A stretch of 64,000 nt of DNA from Pseudomonas sp. TTU2014-080ASC (lineage in GTDB: Bacteria; Pseudomonadota; Gammaproteobacteria; Pseudomonadales; Pseudomonadaceae): assembly GCF_001446935.1 (NCBI RefSeq), contig NZ_LKKK01000016.1, forward strand, positions 111,353-175,352. The letters are read 5' to 3'. This document shows positions 42,529 to 50,727 of the stretch, in pieces; position 1 is the stretch's first letter; each line of letters begins with the position of its first letter. The notes under the pieces were generated by a model. That model searched no databases, was not told the DNA's origin, and was given only the letters and a program-made list of their open reading frames with translations. Made by a program: the position numbers and the translations under genes.

Positions 42529-43878
42529 TTAACGGATGCCACCACCTGCCATAGAGTCAGGTGTAAGACGGCTATTCGGCCAACGGTCAACACGGATGTA
42601 GCCCGAACCACCGTGCATGTGCATGGAGCTTACGTACTGGCCTTTTACCAGGTCGTAAATCACCATTGGCGTGTTCGGCACCGACTTGGTATTCCAGTCG
42701 TAGGTCAGCAGCCCCTGAGCACTGCGCATCATCTTGCCAGCCTGGTCGTAACCCTCGTACAGCACGATTGACCAGCTATCTTCATCCACATAGAAGACTT
42801 TCTTGCTCTGGGCGTGACGCTTGCCCGGCTTCAGCGTTGCTTCAACAACCCATACGCGATGAGGCTCCCAGCGCATCACATCAGGATTGGCAAACTGTTT
42901 GCCGTAGGCGTCTTCTGCCTTGGTGTGCATCAGGAACTTGTAGTTGTTGTACGGCACCAGCAGCTCTTTTTTGCCGACCAGTTTGAAGTCAAAGCGATCC
43001 AGCTGACCTTCCCAGAGACCCAATTCATCAAAGAAGTAGGTGCCACCGGCGTTGGTCATTGGCGTGTCGTAGCCAAAGTCTGGTGCCAGACGCACTCGAC
43101 GCTGCCCCTGACTGTAAGACCAGATCTTGTTATTACCGTCTTTTTTGAAGTTGAGACTCATGTAAGTCAGCGACTTCTCACCCACCATACGGGCTGGGCC
43201 GTGATAAACGCTCAGACGACGCTGGAAGTACTGAGCAATACTCTCCGGGGCCTCGTGGTACGGCGACTCGGTGTAGTTTTCCAGATCATGGGTCATGATC
43301 AGGTTGCCCGAACCATCCACCATGTAACCGGCAAAGCGTGAGCGGTAAGGAGGGCCGTAGTAACGCAGGTTATGGTTCCAGATGACCTCAGCACCGAATT
43401 TCGGGATCGGATAGGGATAACCGCCCATGGCGCCGCCCACCTCAGAACCGTCTTCGCTGTTATTGACCCGCGTAGCGTTCTCAACAGATGCCTTCTTCAG
43501 CCACTCAGGGAAATCAACAATACGGTGGCTTTGATAGACATCGACACGGAAGTCAGACCAACGCTGCAACAGCTCTTTAGTACCCGGGGAGAGCTTGTCA
43601 GCATACTGATCCATATTGCTGGCGTTCACCGAATACAGCGCTTTTTCGCTGGCAAACGGATCCGGATAAATCCCGCCTTCTTGCGGCATGTCCGGGCCCT
43701 TCCAGCCACTCACCCACTCAGGAATGGTACCATCGGCACTGCCTGCACGCTCAGCGCCAACGTGGGTCAACTTATCGCCACCCAGCTGGGCTGCTTCCTC
43801 AGCTGACACCGCTGCCAAACAGGGTCCGGCAAGCGCACAAGACAGTGCAATTGATAGGGTTAACTGACTCATCTTCAT
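42529..43878 (-). CDS. DUF1329 exported protein
   Basis: A 449-residue member of the DUF1329 family with a Sec signal peptide (MKMSQLTLSIALSCALAG, cleavage after CLA at about residue 23). The family is related to outer-membrane lipoprotein-sorting (LolB-like) folds and is regularly encoded beside DUF1302. The ATG at 43878 has GAGG 9 bases upstream. The typical PWSIVLY-like core is visible as SWSIVLYEGYDQAGKM. Likely periplasmic partner in hydrophobic-substrate transport; the exact function is not known. Confidence 0.85.
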   Translation of the reverse strand: MKMSQLTLSIALSCALAGPCLAAVSAEEAAQLGGDKLTHVGAERAGSADGTIPEWVSGWKGPDMPQEGGIYPDPFASEKALYSVNASNMDQYADKLSPGTKELLQRWSDFRVDVYQSHRIVDFPEWLKKASVENATRVNNSEDGSEVGGAMGGYPYPIPKFGAEVIWNHNLRYYGPPYRSRFAGYMVDGSGNLIMTHDLENYTESPYHEAPESIAQYFQRRLSVYHGPARMVGEKSLTYMSLNFKKDGNNKIWSYSQGQRRVRLAPDFGYDTPMTNAGGTYFFDELGLWEGQLDRFDFKLVGKKELLVPYNNYKFLMHTKAEDAYGKQFANPDVMRWEPHRVWVVEATLKPGKRHAQSKKVFYVDEDSWSIVLYEGYDQAGKMMRSAQGLLTYDWNTKSVPNTPMVIYDLVKGQYVSSMHMHGGSGYIRVDRWPNSRLTPDSMAGGGIR

Positions 43879-43889
43879 TTTTATTTTCC
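43878..43889 (-). promoter_or_regulatory. candidate Hfq/Crc site overlapping the DUF1329 start
   Basis: The coding strand reads GGAAAATAAAAA running into the ATG. It contains AATAAAAA, a full AANAANAA match, directly between the ribosome site and the start codon. Confidence 0.5.
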
Positions 43890-43942
43890 TCGTAGACGAA
43901 CCCAAGGCTTTGCAAAAACACTCAACCCAACAGGCGAGTGTT

Positions 43943-45598
43943 TTACAGGCTGGTTTGGAATGTCAGGTTGATACGCCCGCGATCGGTCTGCCCCATCGCA
44001 CCAATCCGCTCCTCAGAGTCACCCGCATCGGAATACTGAAGGCCGATTTTGTAACGCTGATTGACGTCCGCAGTCACACCCAGAGACCATGCAAATGCAC
44101 GCTTGGCCGAGCCCATGAGCGTTGGCGAGTTACCGTGCAAGCCATAGCCTGCAAGGATGGCGCTACCGGTCAGGTCAACACCCGGCAGGACCTGGCTCCA
44201 GGTCGGCTGCACGATCAACGAGAAGCTGCTGGCGTCGCGAGTACCGCAGCCAGGGCCATCCAACGCGTCGTTACATTTCGAGAAGCGCTCTTCGTTGTGC
44301 GTCACTTCGTCGAGGTAGGTATACGCCACCTCAGCAACGATGATGCCGAAGTCATACAAAGGCAGGTTTGGCATTGGCACCTGAGCATTGATCAGGCCGT
44401 GCCAGGTATTACCCTTAGCGCCAGTGATGTCATCGTTGAAGATGAGATCCGCGTTCGAATCCAAAGCCGTGCTACGACGGTGGGAGATTTCAGCCCCCCA
44501 ACTGATGTCCATCCAACTGAAGTTGGTGAAGGCACCAAAAAGGTCAACACCGGTGTTGTAGGACTGATGGAAGCGCGAGGAAACCAGCGGAACAGTCGGG
44601 TCAAACGACATCAAACCCAGCCACGGCTGCATTTCATTCATGCGGCGATAGACGAAACCGAAGTTACCGCCCCCCATCCACTCAGGGCTGATGCTCAACT
44701 GCAGACCGTAGGCATTACCGTATTTATCATCCGGCTCGATGATGTCGCCCTGCGGTACATAGATATCCCCAATGACTGGATACGAGCCGGCAAAAATCCG
44801 TCCCTGATCGCCGTACAGGAAGTCCGGCCCACCGAGGAACGTACCGCCCTCAGCCTGACGGTTAGGCTTCCAGTCAAACTGGTAATAGCCCGACAGTGAC
44901 AGGGTGTCAGTCAATTGCGACTGGAAGGACAGTTGCGGCAATGGCATGGCCAGTTCTTTAGGCGATGCACCCGGCACCTCAGCGCCTTTTTGCAGGTTCC
45001 CCGGCTGCTGGCTCCAGGTAATGGAATCTGCCGAGTTGACTTGCGACACGCCCCACACCAGCGAGTGCTGACCGGCTTTTACCTGAACCGGCACATGGCC
45101 GATATCGAAGCGGCCAAACACAAAGGCATCAAGAATCTCACCGGACGGGCCGTAGTAATAACGGCGGGCCTGGCGCGACATTTTGTTGTTCGGGTATGCC
45201 GAGGCTCCTGCGTACATCGGGTTACCGTTCAACTCGTCATCACGGTAAGCGTGGTCATACCAGCCTGTGGCACTGACACGAAAGCCATAGTCATCTTTGT
45301 AGATGAAGTCGAACTCACTTAGCACGTCCAAGCGGCGCTTGGTCATGTCGCCGCGTTCTGCGAAATAGTCCGACTGATGTGCGGTAGGGTCATCACCGAT
45401 TTTCGAATCAATGGACTCCAGACGCCAGCCCATCCCCAGGCGTAACTCTGTGGTCCAGTTAATGCGCACATCAGGGTTGCCTGTATCGATCTGTACCGCC
45501 TGAGCCAACGGGCTCAGCAGGAATCCCATAAGTGCAAATGGCATCGTCTTACGACGCCAATCAGTAATCTTAAAAACTGCATTTTCTTCGAGATGCAT
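43943..45598 (-). CDS. DUF1302 outer-membrane-type protein
   Basis: A 551-residue DUF1302 protein. It has a signal peptide (MPFALMGFLLSPLAQA after a short lead) and many alternating strands ending in NLTFQTSL, suggesting an outer-membrane beta-barrel. It is paired with DUF1329 (64 bases downstream). In steroid and terpene degraders this pair is thought to take up hydrophobic compounds. The ATG at 45598 (MHLEEN) has CGGAG 7 bases upstream; an AANAANAA run lies further up. First gene of its transcript, divergent from kstD. Confidence 0.82.
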   Translation of the reverse strand: MHLEENAVFKITDWRRKTMPFALMGFLLSPLAQAVQIDTGNPDVRINWTTELRLGMGWRLESIDSKIGDDPTAHQSDYFAERGDMTKRRLDVLSEFDFIYKDDYGFRVSATGWYDHAYRDDELNGNPMYAGASAYPNNKMSRQARRYYYGPSGEILDAFVFGRFDIGHVPVQVKAGQHSLVWGVSQVNSADSITWSQQPGNLQKGAEVPGASPKELAMPLPQLSFQSQLTDTLSLSGYYQFDWKPNRQAEGGTFLGGPDFLYGDQGRIFAGSYPVIGDIYVPQGDIIEPDDKYGNAYGLQLSISPEWMGGGNFGFVYRRMNEMQPWLGLMSFDPTVPLVSSRFHQSYNTGVDLFGAFTNFSWMDISWGAEISHRRSTALDSNADLIFNDDITGAKGNTWHGLINAQVPMPNLPLYDFGIIVAEVAYTYLDEVTHNEERFSKCNDALDGPGCGTRDASSFSLIVQPTWSQVLPGVDLTGSAILAGYGLHGNSPTLMGSAKRAFAWSLGVTADVNQRYKIGLQYSDAGDSEERIGAMGQTDRGRINLTFQTSL

Positions 45599-45623
45599 GT
45601 TGTGCTCCGAAAGCCCAAGTCTG

Positions 45624-45638
45624 GTTTTGTTCTTGTTC
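45624..45638 (-). promoter_or_regulatory. candidate Hfq/Crc site ahead of the DUF1302 gene
   Basis: The coding strand reads GAACAAGAACAAAAC. It contains AACAAGAA and AAGAACAA, both full AANAANAA matches, about 30 bases ahead of the start. Confidence 0.5.
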
Positions 45639-45915
45639 AGCTTGTCTCGTTGCCAAAGCAGTCGTGCCATTGGTGGTACGACCCGCAAATTAGTGTCAAC
45701 ACAATCCCACCTACTGGCCTCAACCGTTTGCAGTAGCTCAACGAATAAATATGCGAAAACTCAACTATCCACAGAAAAACGCGAAATCTACTGCGTTCGG
45801 TTGATGCCCATCCCCGCTCGTGCGCTGCAACCTAATTAACAACGCCTTGCTCGCTCAATGCAGGCCACGCTCCAGAACAACATGCTGACAAGCGCACAAT
45901 TACGGAGACCAAAAG
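45639..45915. promoter_or_regulatory. divergent promoter region DUF1302 / kstD
   Basis: No gene is supported here. The region must contain the promoters of the DUF1302-DUF1329 and kstD operons. I see no clear sigma-70 or sigma-54 consensus. Confidence 0.5.
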
Positions 45916-47673
45916 ATGAATGCCGTCATCGACGACAAACGCTGTGAAGTGCTGGTTGTAGGCTCGGGAGCCGGAGCTTTGCTCGCGGCCATCCGCGCCC
46001 ATGACCAAGGACTGAAAGTGCTGGTGATCGAAAAGACAGATCGCTACGGAGGCACCTCAGCACTGTCTGGCGGCGGCATTTGGATTCCGAACAATTCCGG
46101 CATTGTTCAGCAGGACTCCTACGAACAAGCCCTGACCTATTTCAAAGCCTGTACACAGGGTTTGGTGCCTGAAGAAAAACTGCGTGCCTACCTCGACTCA
46201 GCGCCGGAAATGGTCGAGTACATGCGCAATAACGTCGGCGTTAAGTACAACCCGGTAGAAGGTTATTCGGACTACTGCCAACACCTGCCTGGTGCTTCCG
46301 ATAACGGCCGCACCATGTTCGTAGAACCGGTGGATGCAGGCGTATTGGGCGCTGATTTTTTTGCGCTGCGTGAAGCCGACATGGGCGCCAAACTGTTTGG
46401 CCGCATTGCCCTGGATTACTACGACGGGCAGCTGCTGGGCGCACGCGCCAAAGGCTGGAAGCGCAAGATTTTCTCCCTGATCTGGAACTACTGGTCCGAC
46501 CTCAGCTGGCGCGCCAAGACCCGCCGTGATCGCCGGGTCACCATGGGCAGTGCGTTAATCGCCGGCCTGCGCATTGGCATGCAGCAACGCAACATCCCAC
46601 TGCTGTTGAACACACCGCTTGAGCAGCTGATCGTCGAAAACGGTCAGGTAACCGGGGCTGTCGTCAGCCAGAACGCAAACACTTTCAAGATCCACGCAAG
46701 CAAAGCCGTGATTCTGGGTGCCGGTGGTTTTGAGCAGGATCAGAAGCTTCGTGATGAATACCTGAAGACCGCAACCAAGGTTGAGTGGAGCGTTACCCCG
46801 ATGCATGGCAACACCGGCGGGGCCATTCAAGCCGGTCAACATATCGGCGCGGCCACCGAATTCATGCACGAAGCATGGTGGGCACCGACTGTACGCATTC
46901 CTGCAGCGGACACGCCGAACGTCAACATGCGCAGCGCCCTGTTTATTGAGCGCAGCTATGCCCACAGCCTGTGCGTAAACCGACTCGGGAAACGCTTTGC
47001 CAACGAGGCCATGTCCTATAACGACTTCGGCCACGAAATGATCCGCGATAACCAGCAGAGCGGCGCTAATACACCATGCTGGTTCATCTTCGATGCCAAC
47101 TACCGCAAAAAGAACATTCTGGGCCGGATCATGCCTGGTTCCATCATGCCGGATTCGAGCCTTCCGCCAGAGTGGTGGGACACCGTCCTGTACCGCGCCG
47201 GCAGCATCAGCGAGCTGGCGCAAAAAATCGGCATCGACAGCAAGCAGTTGGAACAGACCATCTCCACCTTTAATGGCTATGCCAAGACGGGCGTGGATTT
47301 GGAGTTTAAACGTGGCCATTACAGCTTCGACCGTTTCTACTGCGACCCGCGCCACCAGCCCAACCCAAGCCTGGGCGCGCTGGAGAAAGCGCCCTTCTAC
47401 GCCATTCGCGTCGACCTCGGCGACCTTGGCAGCAAGGGCGGTTTGAAAGTCGACAAAGACGCCAACGTACTGGATCTGGACGGCAAACCGATCCCCGGCC
47501 TGTACGCCATCGGCAACACATCAGGCGCTGTAACTGCGGACTCCTACCCGGGAGCTGGCGGCACGTTAGGCCCTGCGCTGACCTTTGGTTACCGCGCGGC
47601 CAATCACATCGCCCAGCACGCCAACAGCCAAAGCACCCATAGCCAAAACCAGCCGGAACAGACGCTCGTTTAA
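45916..47673 (+). CDS. kstD: 3-ketosteroid Delta1-dehydrogenase KstD
   Basis: A 585-residue FAD enzyme that introduces the Delta1 double bond into 3-ketosteroid ring A. The FAD fold is VLVVGSGAGALLAAIRAHDQG (from residue 12). The catalytic tyrosine regions YSDY (117-120) and PFYAIRVDLGDLGSKGG, plus the C-terminal GNTSG, SYPGAGGTLGPALTFGY, are those of KstD enzymes. GGAGACC precedes the ATG. It heads the long plus-strand operon. With KshAB it triggers ring-B opening. Comamonas calls it TesH. Confidence 0.9.
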   Translation: MNAVIDDKRCEVLVVGSGAGALLAAIRAHDQGLKVLVIEKTDRYGGTSALSGGGIWIPNNSGIVQQDSYEQALTYFKACTQGLVPEEKLRAYLDSAPEMVEYMRNNVGVKYNPVEGYSDYCQHLPGASDNGRTMFVEPVDAGVLGADFFALREADMGAKLFGRIALDYYDGQLLGARAKGWKRKIFSLIWNYWSDLSWRAKTRRDRRVTMGSALIAGLRIGMQQRNIPLLLNTPLEQLIVENGQVTGAVVSQNANTFKIHASKAVILGAGGFEQDQKLRDEYLKTATKVEWSVTPMHGNTGGAIQAGQHIGAATEFMHEAWWAPTVRIPAADTPNVNMRSALFIERSYAHSLCVNRLGKRFANEAMSYNDFGHEMIRDNQQSGANTPCWFIFDANYRKKNILGRIMPGSIMPDSSLPPEWWDTVLYRAGSISELAQKIGIDSKQLEQTISTFNGYAKTGVDLEFKRGHYSFDRFYCDPRHQPNPSLGALEKAPFYAIRVDLGDLGSKGGLKVDKDANVLDLDGKPIPGLYAIGNTSGAVTADSYPGAGGTLGPALTFGYRAANHIAQHANSQSTHSQNQPEQTLV

Positions 47674-47761
47674 CGCTGCATCTTCGGCAAGACCTGACGT
47701 GCTCAACGCCCTGAAAAAGCGCTGAGCACGGTATTTCCATACTTTGAAAAGGAGCTCATCA

Positions 47762-48790
47762 GTGCTCGCGCTCTTCAACGATGAACAGCAGATGTTCGAA
47801 AGCACCGCCAAACGGCTCGCTCAATCCATCGGTATCAGCAACCCGCATGAGCTGACTACCGTCGACCGTGCCATGGGTTGGGAAATGATTACGGACGTCG
47901 GCCTGCTCGGACTCCGTATGCGTGACGACAATGTGCCTCTGGCCTCTGGCGTAGAAGTCATGATCGCCGCCCAAGCCCTGGCAGAAACCTTGGTGCCACA
48001 GCCCTTTGTTTCATCCCTGCTCAGCAGCGAGCTGCTGGAAATTGCCCAGGCTCCGAACGAACTCATCGCCGAGCTGAGCGCAGGTGAAGTCCGCTACTCG
48101 CTGTTGCTGGACCGCAACCTTGAGCGCCTGGCCTCCCCGGATGAAGCCGACTGTCTGGCATGGGACTGTGAGCGTGCTCACTACGCCCTGGGTTTGAAAA
48201 ACAACACGCTGGTGCGCGTAAACCTGAGCCAGGGTTTCAAAGACGCAGCCGGAGCAGCCGACCTGACCCGCAGCATCAAACACCGCAATGGCGCGCTCGG
48301 CGAAGTCGAAACCATCGGCAGCGCGATTGCCGAAGACAGCCTTAAGCGCTGGCACGCACTGGCACTGACTACGATTGCAGCCGACATCGCCGGCACCCTC
48401 AGCGGTGCCTTTACCGGTGCAGTGGCGTACACCAAAGAGCGCGTGCAGTACGAAGCGCTGATTGGCAGCTTCCAGGCCATCCAACACCTGTGCGCCGAGA
48501 TGCTGGTACAGATTCAGGCCGCCCAAAGCGCCAACTGCTATGCCGCCTGGGCCATTGATCAGCTCGATGCTGATGAAGCCCTGCTGGCTGCCCGCACCGC
48601 CAAAGCCTATGCCGCCTCGGTCGCCCTTCCGGTTACTGAAACCGTCATGCAGGTGTACGGCGGTATTGGTCAGACCTGGGAGCACATTGCCCACGTCTAT
48701 ACCCGCCGCGCCCTGCTTAACGCCCGCCTGTTTGGCACTGAATCACAGCAACTGCATCACATTGCCGATGCCCGCCTGGGAGCCTGCTAA
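47762..48790 (+). CDS. acyl-CoA dehydrogenase-like subunit (degenerate partner)
   Basis: A 342-residue acyl-CoA dehydrogenase-fold protein. It lacks the usual FSEPGAGSD flavin/substrate motif in its middle domain, but keeps the C-terminal helical part (VMQVYGGIGQTWEHIAHVYTRRA). This fits the non-canonical half of heteromeric steroid side-chain dehydrogenases (ChsE1/ChsE2, Scd-AB type). The start is GTG at 47762 with GGAG 7 bases upstream. The stop overlaps the start of the next subunit (TAATG), so the two are made together. Confidence 0.8.
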   Translation: MLALFNDEQQMFESTAKRLAQSIGISNPHELTTVDRAMGWEMITDVGLLGLRMRDDNVPLASGVEVMIAAQALAETLVPQPFVSSLLSSELLEIAQAPNELIAELSAGEVRYSLLLDRNLERLASPDEADCLAWDCERAHYALGLKNNTLVRVNLSQGFKDAAGAADLTRSIKHRNGALGEVETIGSAIAEDSLKRWHALALTTIAADIAGTLSGAFTGAVAYTKERVQYEALIGSFQAIQHLCAEMLVQIQAAQSANCYAAWAIDQLDADEALLAARTAKAYAASVALPVTETVMQVYGGIGQTWEHIAHVYTRRALLNARLFGTESQQLHHIADARLGAC

Positions 48791-49920
48791 TGGATTACCG
48801 CGACACACCCGAAGAAGCCAAATTCCGCCTCGAACTGCGCGAATGGTTCAAGCACAACATTCCAGCTGGCTGGAAAGAAATCACAGACATTCCTGGCCAG
48901 CGCGCCCTGCAAAAGAGCTGGCATCAGGCGCTGTATGCCGGCGGTTACATGGGCCTGAACTGGCCCAAGGAATATGGCGGCCAAGGCCTGGAAGCCAGCT
49001 ACGACGCCATCCTCAATGACGAGGCCAGCCGTGCCGACTCACCACGCCTGCCTGCTATGGTGAACTACCTGGGCCGGGCAATTTTCACCTATGGCACCGA
49101 AGAGCAGAAGCAGCAGTTCCTGCCGACCCTGCTCAGCGGTGAAGTGCAGTGGTGCCAGGGCTTCAGTGAGCCAGGCGCAGGGTCCGACCTCGCCTCACTG
49201 CGTACCCGTGCAGAGCTGGATGGCGATGAATACGTGGTCAACGGCCAGAAGATGTGGACCAGCGGCGCCCTGTTCGCAGACTGGTGCCTGTTGCTGGCAC
49301 GTACCGATAGCAGCGTAGCCAAGCACAAGGGCATCTCCTGCCTGCTGACCCCGCTGAATGCACCGGGCATCACCGTACAACCGATCGTGCTGCACAGTGG
49401 CGACCCTGAAACCGCCGAAGTGTTCTTTGACGACGTGCGCATTCCGGCCAGCCACCGTATCGGTAATGAGGGTGACGGTTGGCGTATTGCCATGACCACC
49501 GTCTCCTACGAGCGCGGTGCATCCGATACCGGCTCGATCTCAACCCTGCTGCGTCAGTTGCATGAGCTGGAAGAAATCGCGGCGGCCCGCGGCCTGCTTA
49601 ACGACCCGGCCACCCGGCAAAAACTGGCCCGTGCCTACGTCGACATTCAGGCCCTGAAACTCAACGTAGCCCAGCAATTGTCCATGCGCCTGGCCGGCCG
49701 TGCGCCTGGCCCGGAAGGCTCGGTGGGCAAACTGCTGTGGTCCAAAGCGGCGCAATACACCATGCACGTGGCCCTGGATGTACTGGGTGCTGACGCCCTC
49801 AACGGCAATGCACCGCGCTGGCTGTCGGAGTACTTCACCTCACGTCCGGTGAGCGTGTACGGCGGCTCCTCGCAAATTCAGAAAAACATTCTCGCGCGCA
49901 TGCTCGACATGCCTCGCTAA
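48790..49920 (+). CDS. acyl-CoA dehydrogenase, canonical subunit
   Basis: A 376-residue acyl-CoA dehydrogenase with the typical CQGFSEPGAGSDLASL motif, NGQKMWTSGA and the C-terminal SVYGGSSQIQKNILARM. It probably forms an alpha2beta2 enzyme with the preceding protein and dehydrogenates the CoA ester of the shortened steroid side chain or a C/D-ring acid. Coupled translation and neighbours (hydratase, aldolase, CoA ligase) support this. Substrate length cannot be read from the sequence. Confidence 0.88.
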   Translation: MDYRDTPEEAKFRLELREWFKHNIPAGWKEITDIPGQRALQKSWHQALYAGGYMGLNWPKEYGGQGLEASYDAILNDEASRADSPRLPAMVNYLGRAIFTYGTEEQKQQFLPTLLSGEVQWCQGFSEPGAGSDLASLRTRAELDGDEYVVNGQKMWTSGALFADWCLLLARTDSSVAKHKGISCLLTPLNAPGITVQPIVLHSGDPETAEVFFDDVRIPASHRIGNEGDGWRIAMTTVSYERGASDTGSISTLLRQLHELEEIAAARGLLNDPATRQKLARAYVDIQALKLNVAQQLSMRLAGRAPGPEGSVGKLLWSKAAQYTMHVALDVLGADALNGNAPRWLSEYFTSRPVSVYGGSSQIQKNILARMLDMPR

Positions 49921-49936
49921 GCCCGGAGACCAAATT

Positions 49937-50695
49937 ATGCGTTTGAAGAATCGTGTAGCAGTGATCACCGGTGCCTCCCAAGGCATCGGTCGCTGCATCG
50001 CCCAGCGCTACGCCGAAGAAGGCGCAGCGGTTGCAGTCATCGACGTTAACGTCAGCGGCGGTGAAGAAACCGTTGCCCTGATTCAAGCCGCCGGCGGACG
50101 TGCCACTTTTGTTCGCTGCGACATTTCCAAGCGTGAAGAAGTGAACGCCGCAGCCGCTCAGGTCAAATCCGTATTTGGCCCGATCGATATTCTGGTCAAC
50201 AACGCCGGCATCACTCGCCCGGCCATGCTGCACAAAATGACCGATGCAGAGTGGAGCCAAGTTATTGATGTGCACATGAACGGTTCGTTCTACTGGCTGC
50301 AGGCTGTGGTGCACGACATGATCGAGCGCAAGTGGGGCCGCATCATCTTCGTCAGCTCCTCCACCGCGCAAAACGGCTCCATCGGCCAGATCAACTACGC
50401 AGCGGCCAAGTCCGCCATGCTCGGCATGACCCGCACAGCGGCGCGCGAGCTGGGCAAACACAACATTCTGGTCAACGCCGTGGCTCCGGCAGCGGCAACC
50501 GAAATGACCAAAACCATCATGAACGATCCGAAGTTTGCCGAGCAGCAAGCTGCCGCGCTTAAGCAGCATCCGCTGCGCCGCTCAGCAGAACCGGACGAAA
50601 TAGCCCCGACATTTATCTATCTCGCCAGTGAAGAATCATCCTACATGACCGGTCAGGTTCTGTCCGTCGACGGCGGCTCCATGCTGGTGCGCTAA
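49937..50695 (+). CDS. FabG-like short-chain dehydrogenase
   Basis: A 252-residue SDR with TGASQGIGR (residues 12-20), NNAG near residue 90 and the catalytic YAAAKSAMLG. It resembles 3-oxoacyl reductases and beta-hydroxyacyl-CoA dehydrogenases. In this operon it likely oxidises a hydroxyacyl-CoA or a steroid hydroxyl. It is 16 bases after the acyl-CoA dehydrogenase, with GGAGACC ahead of the ATG. Confidence 0.85.
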   Translation: MRLKNRVAVITGASQGIGRCIAQRYAEEGAAVAVIDVNVSGGEETVALIQAAGGRATFVRCDISKREEVNAAAAQVKSVFGPIDILVNNAGITRPAMLHKMTDAEWSQVIDVHMNGSFYWLQAVVHDMIERKWGRIIFVSSSTAQNGSIGQINYAAAKSAMLGMTRTAARELGKHNILVNAVAPAAATEMTKTIMNDPKFAEQQAAALKQHPLRRSAEPDEIAPTFIYLASEESSYMTGQVLSVDGGSMLVR

Positions 50696-50727
50696 GCGCG
50701 CCGCCCTGTTAAGCAAGGATCACAATA

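Noticed and set aside
43910..44899. 329-codon plus-strand frame
   Set aside because: Antisense to the DUF1302 gene; composition typical of a shadow frame.
45700..45730. sigma-54-like promoter before kstD (CTGGCCT...TTTGCAG)
   Set aside because: The spacing between GG and GC is two bases too long and TGGCAC is not matched.
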